Source: Gammaproteobacteria bacterium (GTDB taxonomy: Bacteria; Pseudomonadota; Gammaproteobacteria; Eutrophobiales; Eutrophobiaceae). From it: DNA of 11,231 nucleotides. Of the stretch, positions 7,575 to 11,231 are shown piece after piece (position 1 is the first letter of the stretch; each line of letters begins with the position of its first letter). Made by a program: the position numbers and the translations under genes. The notes beneath the pieces were generated by a model, which saw only the letters and a list, made by a program, of their open reading frames with translations, was not told the DNA's origin and ran no database searches. The stretch spans positions 1-11,231 of the forward strand of contig SMWN01000097.1 of assembly GCA_004356415.1 (NCBI GenBank). Direction: 5' to 3'.

Positions 7575-8402
7575 TCAATTTAGGGACTGCCGCAGTAATT
7601 CTGCTTCTTTTGATTCTGTAAACTGATTACGAAGCAATAATGCATAACTCGAGACAGCGTCCTTATCGCCAAGCTCTCTTTCAATCATAATCCCCAGCCA
7701 TAAACTTTTTGCTGAAGGCTTATTATACTCAAGATAGCGTTTTAAATAACCTCTGGCAGGCATATAGTTCTCCTGTCCATAGGAAAGTTCTGACATTTGT
7801 ATCAATGTAGATCCAATCCCCGGATCCCTTTTCAGGGCTTCTTTAAAATAATTCTCCGCTAATTCAATCTGCCCATTATTGAATGCGCAGGTACCTGCAT
7901 TGTTGTAGGCAAGCTCGGGGGTAGCATATAAAGGATTATTCACCGCCTTCAGGAAGATTTCATCTGCTTCTTCGTAACGCAGTGTTTGGCAAAGTAATAA
8001 TCCGTAATTATTCAGAGTAGAAGAATCTTTAGGGTTGAGTTTAAGTGCCTTTTTAAAATTATCTTCTGCAACATCATACACACCCAACTTTTGGTGTAAT
8101 ACACCAAGAGCACTATAGATTGGCGGGTAGTCTGGCCTGGCTTCCCTGGCTCGATTCAGTTTCTCCAATGCCTTTTCATATAGTCCTTCTTGCATATATC
8201 CAATTCCAAGCTTTAAATTGGCCAGCGCGACTTCAGAATGATCATATTGGCGTGTTGCCTGGGAATAATTATTAATTTTTGCATCATTTTCATAGGCCGT
8301 ACGCGTCACAGCAGACCCGATCGCACCAACAATTGCGGCTGGTCCACACGCAGTCAAAAGTAAAGACAAAAACAGCTCCATAACCAAGACTAAATAATGC
8401 AT
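7575..8402 (-). CDS. pilW: type IV pilus biogenesis/stability lipoprotein PilW (PilF)
   Basis: PilW (PilF in Pseudomonas) is an outer-membrane TPR lipoprotein, the pilotin that promotes localisation and multimerisation of the PilQ secretin. The protein has 275 residues: a hydrophobic signal ending in the lipobox LTAC (16-19, Cys19, followed by Gly, compatible with outer-membrane sorting), a linker, then about five TPR units (roughly 58-90, 93-125, 127-159, 163-195, 197-229), including LKLGIGYMQEGLYEKALEKLNRA and STLNNYGLLLCQTLRYEEADEIF. The end GIMIERELGDKDAVSSYALLLRNQFTESKEAELL is typical of the PilW C-terminus. ATG 8402 is the first start after an in-frame stop (8412-8414). The alternative Met8 would leave only 11 residues before the Cys. 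The signal n-region has no Lys or Arg, which is unusual. It lies outside the usual rlmN/ndk-pilW-rodZ-ispG order. Confidence 0.92.
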   Translation of the reverse strand: MHYLVLVMELFLSLLLTACGPAAIVGAIGSAVTRTAYENDAKINNYSQATRQYDHSEVALANLKLGIGYMQEGLYEKALEKLNRAREARPDYPPIYSALGVLHQKLGVYDVAEDNFKKALKLNPKDSSTLNNYGLLLCQTLRYEEADEIFLKAVNNPLYATPELAYNNAGTCAFNNGQIELAENYFKEALKRDPGIGSTLIQMSELSYGQENYMPARGYLKRYLEYNKPSAKSLWLGIMIERELGDKDAVSSYALLLRNQFTESKEAELLRQSLN

Positions 8403-8538
8403 AACCCAAGCTTACATCAAAAATAGTTAAAAATAATCCCCTAAGCCTTTATTTCTCAAGGTAAAGTGTATTTTTTATTTGTCGGTAAAAGAGGGGAAAA
8501 CGCAAAAAAACAGGAAATAATCAGAAAATCTGAGGCTT

Positions 8539-9459
8539 CTATTGAATCGACAGCTTAGTCAAAATGGAGCGCAATTCTTTTAATTTTGATTTAACGCGCA
8601 GTGCATTACCGTAACCAATTCTCAGCAAAATCTTTTGTCCAGCAGAAAGTGCCTCCAATTCCGGGTCGGCAAATTGATAAAACACCTTTGGTCGTACCAG
8701 ACTTATCGGCCCTTCGATCTCAGGTGCAACCAGTAAATGATCTATCACCTGGATCAAACGATCATTAAAATAGCGATCCGGATAACCAAGCGCTTCATAA
8801 GCTTCCTGAAATAAGGGATAAAACCTGACATAAACAGTGACCAGTTTTCTGCTATCAACAACATCAAGCAAATTCACATAAGCCGAATAACGTTTAAAAT
8901 TTTTACTGTCTAGTGATGCGGTATCAAACTCCTGTTTTATCACAGCAAATTTATCAGGCACACGCTGCATAAAAACATAACGCTGCGGTAATTTCCGATT
9001 TGTCATGTTATCAACTGTGACAACGAAATGAGTTATAAAAGACTTAAACGAAAATAGGCCGGTCAAAGCTTCATCCTCGATTAAGCCATTGATCTCCCTA
9101 GATATTTCTCTGTCACTTCCATCTAATTTTGGCAGTGGTCCAAGGGAAATTTGAATTCCTTCTGGCGCTTGTACGGGCTCAGATCCTTTCTCTACCCTGT
9201 CCTTGTCCTTCGATTTGGAAGATGTTTCCGGTACAGGATATTTGATGGCCGGTTTTTCAAGCTCTCCGGGAATTTTCAGAAATTCATCGTCCTCAGTAAC
9301 TGACTCGGATTCTGAAACAGGTTCAATTTCTTCTATCTGTTGCCAGGGATAATAGGTGGCTGCAATGGCCAGAGAGAAAATTATTACTACAATAAGAATC
9401 AATTTATTCATGTATATGTTTTTAGCTGTAATTTTTACCGATAACTTTTCATAATTCAT
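8539..9459 (-). CDS. DUF3014 domain protein with N-terminal membrane anchor
   Basis: This 306-residue protein of unknown function belongs to the DUF3014 family. A single N-terminal membrane segment (about residues 19-37, KLILIVVIIFSLAIAATYY) is followed by a charged, low-complexity linker (about 40-100, rich in Glu, Ser, Pro and Lys). A periplasmic domain starts at ISLGPLPKLDGSD and contains FITHFVVTVDNMTNRKLPQRY, SAYVNLLDVVDSRKLVTVYVRFYPLFQEAYEALGYPDRYFNDRLIQVIDHLL and the hallmark PISLVRPKVFYQFADPELEALSAGQKILLRIG. Two starts are possible: ATG 9459 gives a 16-residue polar extension, and ATG 9411 gives MNKLILIV..., a more normal inner-membrane anchor start. Neither has a strong Shine-Dalgarno. 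A TAATAA -10-like box (9467-9472) and the CRP-like site fit transcription from about 9460, which favours 9411. It lies 136 bp upstream of pilW on the same strand. Confidence 0.9.
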   Translation of the reverse strand: MNYEKLSVKITAKNIYMNKLILIVVIIFSLAIAATYYPWQQIEEIEPVSESESVTEDDEFLKIPGELEKPAIKYPVPETSSKSKDKDRVEKGSEPVQAPEGIQISLGPLPKLDGSDREISREINGLIEDEALTGLFSFKSFITHFVVTVDNMTNRKLPQRYVFMQRVPDKFAVIKQEFDTASLDSKNFKRYSAYVNLLDVVDSRKLVTVYVRFYPLFQEAYEALGYPDRYFNDRLIQVIDHLLVAPEIEGPISLVRPKVFYQFADPELEALSAGQKILLRIGYGNALRVKSKLKELRSILTKLSIQ

Positions 9460-9466
9460 CGCTTAC

Positions 9467-9472
9467 TTATTA
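9467..9472 (-). promoter_or_regulatory. possible -10 box of the DUF3014 gene
   Basis: TAATAA on the minus strand lies about 34 bp from the centre of the CRP-like operator. It would place the transcription start near 9460-9462, about 41-43 bp from the operator centre, the geometry of class II CRP activation. The hexamer itself is a poor TATAAT match, which is acceptable for an activated promoter. The inference rests mainly on spacing. Confidence 0.3.
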
Positions 9473-9495
9473 AGCAAAGTACCCGTCCAGATAAA

Positions 9496-9511
9496 TGTGA
9501 CCCAGTTCACA
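9496..9511. promoter_or_regulatory. CRP/Vfr-like operator, perfect TGTGA-N6-TCACA
   Basis: TGTGA (9496-9500), six bases (CCCAGT) and TCACA (9507-9511) form the exact half-site pair recognised by CRP and its Pseudomonas homologue Vfr. An exact match is expected by chance about once per million bases, so about 0.01 times in this window, and this one falls inside a divergent intergenic region. It lies 37 bp upstream of ATG 9459 (DUF3014, then pilW) and 125 bp upstream of ATG 9637 on the other strand. The presence of a CRP homologue in this organism is assumed, not seen. Confidence 0.6.
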
Positions 9512-9636
9512 ACCGGTAGATCTGAATCAGATATCAGCACCTTTCATCTGTGAAATTCTACCGCTTGTCCAGAATTAATTCATTTATTTAAAAATAGTGT
9601 TAAACCTATCACTGTAGACAAATTCACAATGTAGAT

Positions 9637-9846
9637 ATGAACAGCCAAAATACCAATAGCCAGATTGCAGAAGCCCAATTAATTGTAGAGCAGCTTCATC
9701 ATATGTTGCACAAAGATGCACTACACCGTCTGGAGCTTTTTCAAAAATATGCTTATGACCCCAGTGAGGCCAGATGGTCTCCTGATCTGCACCAACAATG
9801 TGAACTTGTCGAGGCACTACGCCGAAAACTAAGCAAGATCATTTAA
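9637..9846 (+). CDS. hypothetical small helical protein, 69 residues
   Basis: I do not recognise this protein. It is predicted to be soluble and helical, without a signal peptide, membrane segment or cysteine pair (only one Cys). After a polar start (MNSQNTNSQ) come two stretches that could form amphipathic helices, IAEAQLIVEQLHHMLHKDALHRLELFQKYAY (10-40) and SPDLHQQCELVEALRRKLSKI (48-68), joined by DPSEARW. The hydrophobic periodicity and the lack of rare-looking residues favour this frame over the overlapping minus-strand ORF at 9584-9817, which has an irregular composition. The ribosome binding site is weak. It is divergent from the DUF3014 gene across the region holding the CRP-like site and converges with the amidohydrolase gene, with 23 bp between the stops. 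It could be a small regulator or adaptor, but the sequence gives no evidence for a specific role. Confidence 0.6.
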   Translation: MNSQNTNSQIAEAQLIVEQLHHMLHKDALHRLELFQKYAYDPSEARWSPDLHQQCELVEALRRKLSKII

Positions 9847-9869
9847 CAGTATTTCTCCTGATATCATCA

Positions 9870-10967
9870 TTACTCAGGCGAAAGATTAAGTATTCCAAGC
9901 TTTCTGATAAAAACAGCATGCGGTACGCCAAACGCCTCCTTCAGTTTAATATCACGATCCCATTTATTCTTGAATCGACTCACGCGCCAGACATTTTTAA
10001 TCCCAATATGGTTCACGTGATACCAGGGCGACACCAGGGGAAAAGACTGTAGGGGCCAGTCTGTGCCATAAATCATTCTTTCAGTCAGTCCGGGATGTTG
10101 CAGAGCCTTTGCCAGATAACCAAGTCTATTTAATTGCGTCAGGCTGGAAATATCGGTGTATAAATTTGGAAATTCATCAAACATAGGCAAGATCCTCTCA
10201 AAATTATCCTGCCCATCAGATTCTCCCGTTGTTGCGATGTGGGCAGCAATAACCGTCACCCCGCATTTCAATGGTAATTCAAGCAGTCTTGGATCGGCAT
10301 ATTCATCTTTAGCATTAGCAAATGATTTCTCCATCCCTGTATGGGTTAATAATGGTATCTTTAATTCAGCCATTCGTTTGTAAAAGGGAATAAATTTTTC
10401 ATCAGAAGGATCGATATACATGATATTGGGGATCCATTTGATCAAGACAGCCCCCTGTCGATGCACCTCCTCCAGTAGTGCCACACTGTTCTCTCTGTTT
10501 GGGTTAATACTCGCCCCATATAATAAATGTGGATACTTGGCTGCCTGACTGGCGACGTATTCATTTGACACGTAAATCTGTGTCTTATTGCGATCGAGCG
10601 CTCTTGTTTTCTCATCAATTACACCATCCATCGCAAGTACAATGGCCTGATCGATATATTTCGATTGCGCTATCTTGTCATTGAGCTTTTTAACCAGAAT
10701 TTGATCACCATTTTCTTCAAGCTCTTTTTCTGTCACATCCATCCAGCTTAAAAAGAATTTGAAGCGAAAGTTGTTCCGCATCTCATCATTAACGAAGTTA
10801 CCCGAATCCCCGAAACCTAGACCGGCAACATGCACATGCCAGTCAATAATATGTGCCTCTTCCAGTACATCAGAAACCAGAGCAGTACCGTGATCATGAC
10901 AAGTATGGCACATCGGTTGATTGCAACCTGTCAGTAACAAAAGGAAAAGTGTGTTGAATAGCTTCAT
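9870..10967 (-). CDS. amidohydrolase-family (Amidohydro_2) lipoprotein with CxxCH motif
   Basis: This 365-residue protein has a lipoprotein signal, MKLFNTLFLLLLTGC (lipobox LTGC, Cys15), and an amidohydrolase_2-type TIM barrel (PF04909, the ACMSD/metal-dependent hydrolase group). Likely metal and catalytic residues are visible in order: IIDWHVHV (His44, His46), VLIKWIPN (Lys177), PLLTHTG (His209), VIAAHIAT (His243) and IYGTDWP (Asp303). Substrate cannot be deduced; related enzymes are decarboxylases or hydrolases. Right after the lipid anchor, residues 20-26 read CHTCHDH, which contains a CxxCH sequence formally like a c-type heme site, and lie about 20 residues before the barrel. A neutral residue (Asn) follows Cys15, so sorting to the outer membrane is possible. 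It starts 5 bp after the stop of the Cys-rich gene, so the two are very probably cotranscribed and perhaps translationally coupled; there is no clear Shine-Dalgarno. Confidence 0.88.
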   Translation of the reverse strand: MKLFNTLFLLLLTGCNQPMCHTCHDHGTALVSDVLEEAHIIDWHVHVAGLGFGDSGNFVNDEMRNNFRFKFFLSWMDVTEKELEENGDQILVKKLNDKIAQSKYIDQAIVLAMDGVIDEKTRALDRNKTQIYVSNEYVASQAAKYPHLLYGASINPNRENSVALLEEVHRQGAVLIKWIPNIMYIDPSDEKFIPFYKRMAELKIPLLTHTGMEKSFANAKDEYADPRLLELPLKCGVTVIAAHIATTGESDGQDNFERILPMFDEFPNLYTDISSLTQLNRLGYLAKALQHPGLTERMIYGTDWPLQSFPLVSPWYHVNHIGIKNVWRVSRFKNKWDRDIKLKEAFGVPHAVFIRKLGILNLSPE

Positions 10968-10972
10968 TTTTG

Positions 10973-11231
10973 TTATTCACCAGTACAGGGAAAACTTTTC
11001 CCCAGAATCACCCCTGCTGCAACATCAGCACTTTTCTCAAGTAGCTCAGGAGTCGCTGCCAACCCCTCCGTGACTTCTCGTGCCAGGGCATCAATATCCG
11101 GGACAGGAGGTAAACATACTCGCGGTATCTCACTATTGTCACCATGAAAACAATCACAGGGTGTGACATACCAGGTGCACATCATTCCTTCGGTTCCAGA
11201 AAAACCTTTGTCCAAAGAATGCTCGCAAGCA
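10973..11231 (-). CDS. cysteine-rich hypothetical protein, 5' end beyond the window
   Basis: The minus-strand frame ending at TAA 10973-10975 is open to the right edge of the window. The visible part is 85 residues and begins ACEHSLDKGFSG. It is not necessarily complete: the first internal start is TTG 11215, and ATGs appear only at EGMM. Six cysteines are visible: one near the edge, a cluster in MCTWYVTPCDCFHGDNSEIPRVC, and one in the tail FPCTGE. Between them lies a helical, alanine/leucine-rich stretch (DALAREVTEGLAATPELLEKSADVAAGVIL). The spacing of cysteines suggests disulfides or metal binding in the periplasm, and the edge Ala-Cys could be a lipobox, though this cannot be seen. It directly precedes the amidohydrolase lipoprotein gene in the same operon. 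I do not recognise the family. Confidence 0.68.
   Translation of the reverse strand, partial: ACEHSLDKGFSGTEGMMCTWYVTPCDCFHGDNSEIPRVCLPPVPDIDALAREVTEGLAATPELLEKSADVAAGVILGKSFPCTGE

Noticed and set aside
9584..9817. 77-codon minus-strand ORF opposite the small gene at 9637
   Set aside because: Its composition (mixed Cys, His, Trp, no helical periodicity) is less protein-like than the plus-strand frame, and it would crowd the promoter region of the divergent genes.
9853..9878. CCTGA...TCAGG imperfect hairpin between the small gene and the amidohydrolase gene, considered as a bidirectional terminator
   Set aside because: Only five paired bases, a 12-base loop and no flanking T-tract; it also overlaps the amidohydrolase stop.
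10156..10383. 75-codon plus-strand ORF inside the amidohydrolase gene
   Set aside because: It overlaps conserved barrel motifs on the other strand (PLLTHTG to NLYTDIS) and is a shadow frame.

Overview
The window looks like a moderately AT-rich chromosomal segment of a gammaproteobacterium. RapA, DarP (YjgA), the type IV pilus pilotin PilW/PilF, a DUF3014 protein, a DUF938 methyltransferase, a COG3146 acyltransferase-like protein and a PA3496-type small protein are families typical of that class. No rRNA, tRNA, CRISPR array, phage gene or transposase gene is visible. The genus cannot be fixed from the sequence alone.

Layout: (1) 1-2814, minus strand: rapA, nearly complete, with its last few tens of residues cut off by the window edge. 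(2) 2815-3174: divergent promoter region. (3) 3175-3369, plus: a small charged PA3496-like protein with a very strong ribosome binding site. (4) 3370-4164: a long AT-rich stretch holding what I read as a decayed HopJ-family gene (about 3557-3880), then a possible promoter for the next gene. (5) 4165-4995, plus: a CvfB-type S1 RNA-binding protein, convergent with (6) darP (5009-5548, minus), which follows a COG3146/FemAB-like acyltransferase gene (5579-6715, minus) by 30 bp, probably as one operon. (7) 6782-6937: a 156-bp element with 18-bp terminal inverted repeats and no coding capacity (MITE-like), ending 31 bp before (8) a DUF938 methyltransferase (6969-7562, plus). (9) 7575-8402 pilW/pilF and 8539-9459 a DUF3014 protein, both minus. 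(10) A divergent region at 9460-9636 contains a perfect TGTGA-N6-TCACA CRP/Vfr-like operator. (11) 9637-9846, plus: an unrecognised 69-residue protein. (12) 9870-10967, minus: an amidohydrolase-type lipoprotein, preceded by 5 bp by (13) the 3' end of a cysteine-rich protein gene that runs off the right edge.

Functionally, the recognisable genes are mostly core: transcription recycling (RapA), 50S ribosome assembly (DarP), RNA binding (CvfB), and pilus secretin assembly (PilW). There is no sign of a defence island or a biosynthetic cluster. The points that deserve a second look are the HopJ pseudogene with its first lesions readable, the inverted-repeat element, the CRP/Vfr-like site upstream of the DUF3014-PilW pair, and the Cys-rich protein/amidohydrolase pair, whose lipoprotein carries a CxxCH motif just after the lipidation site.
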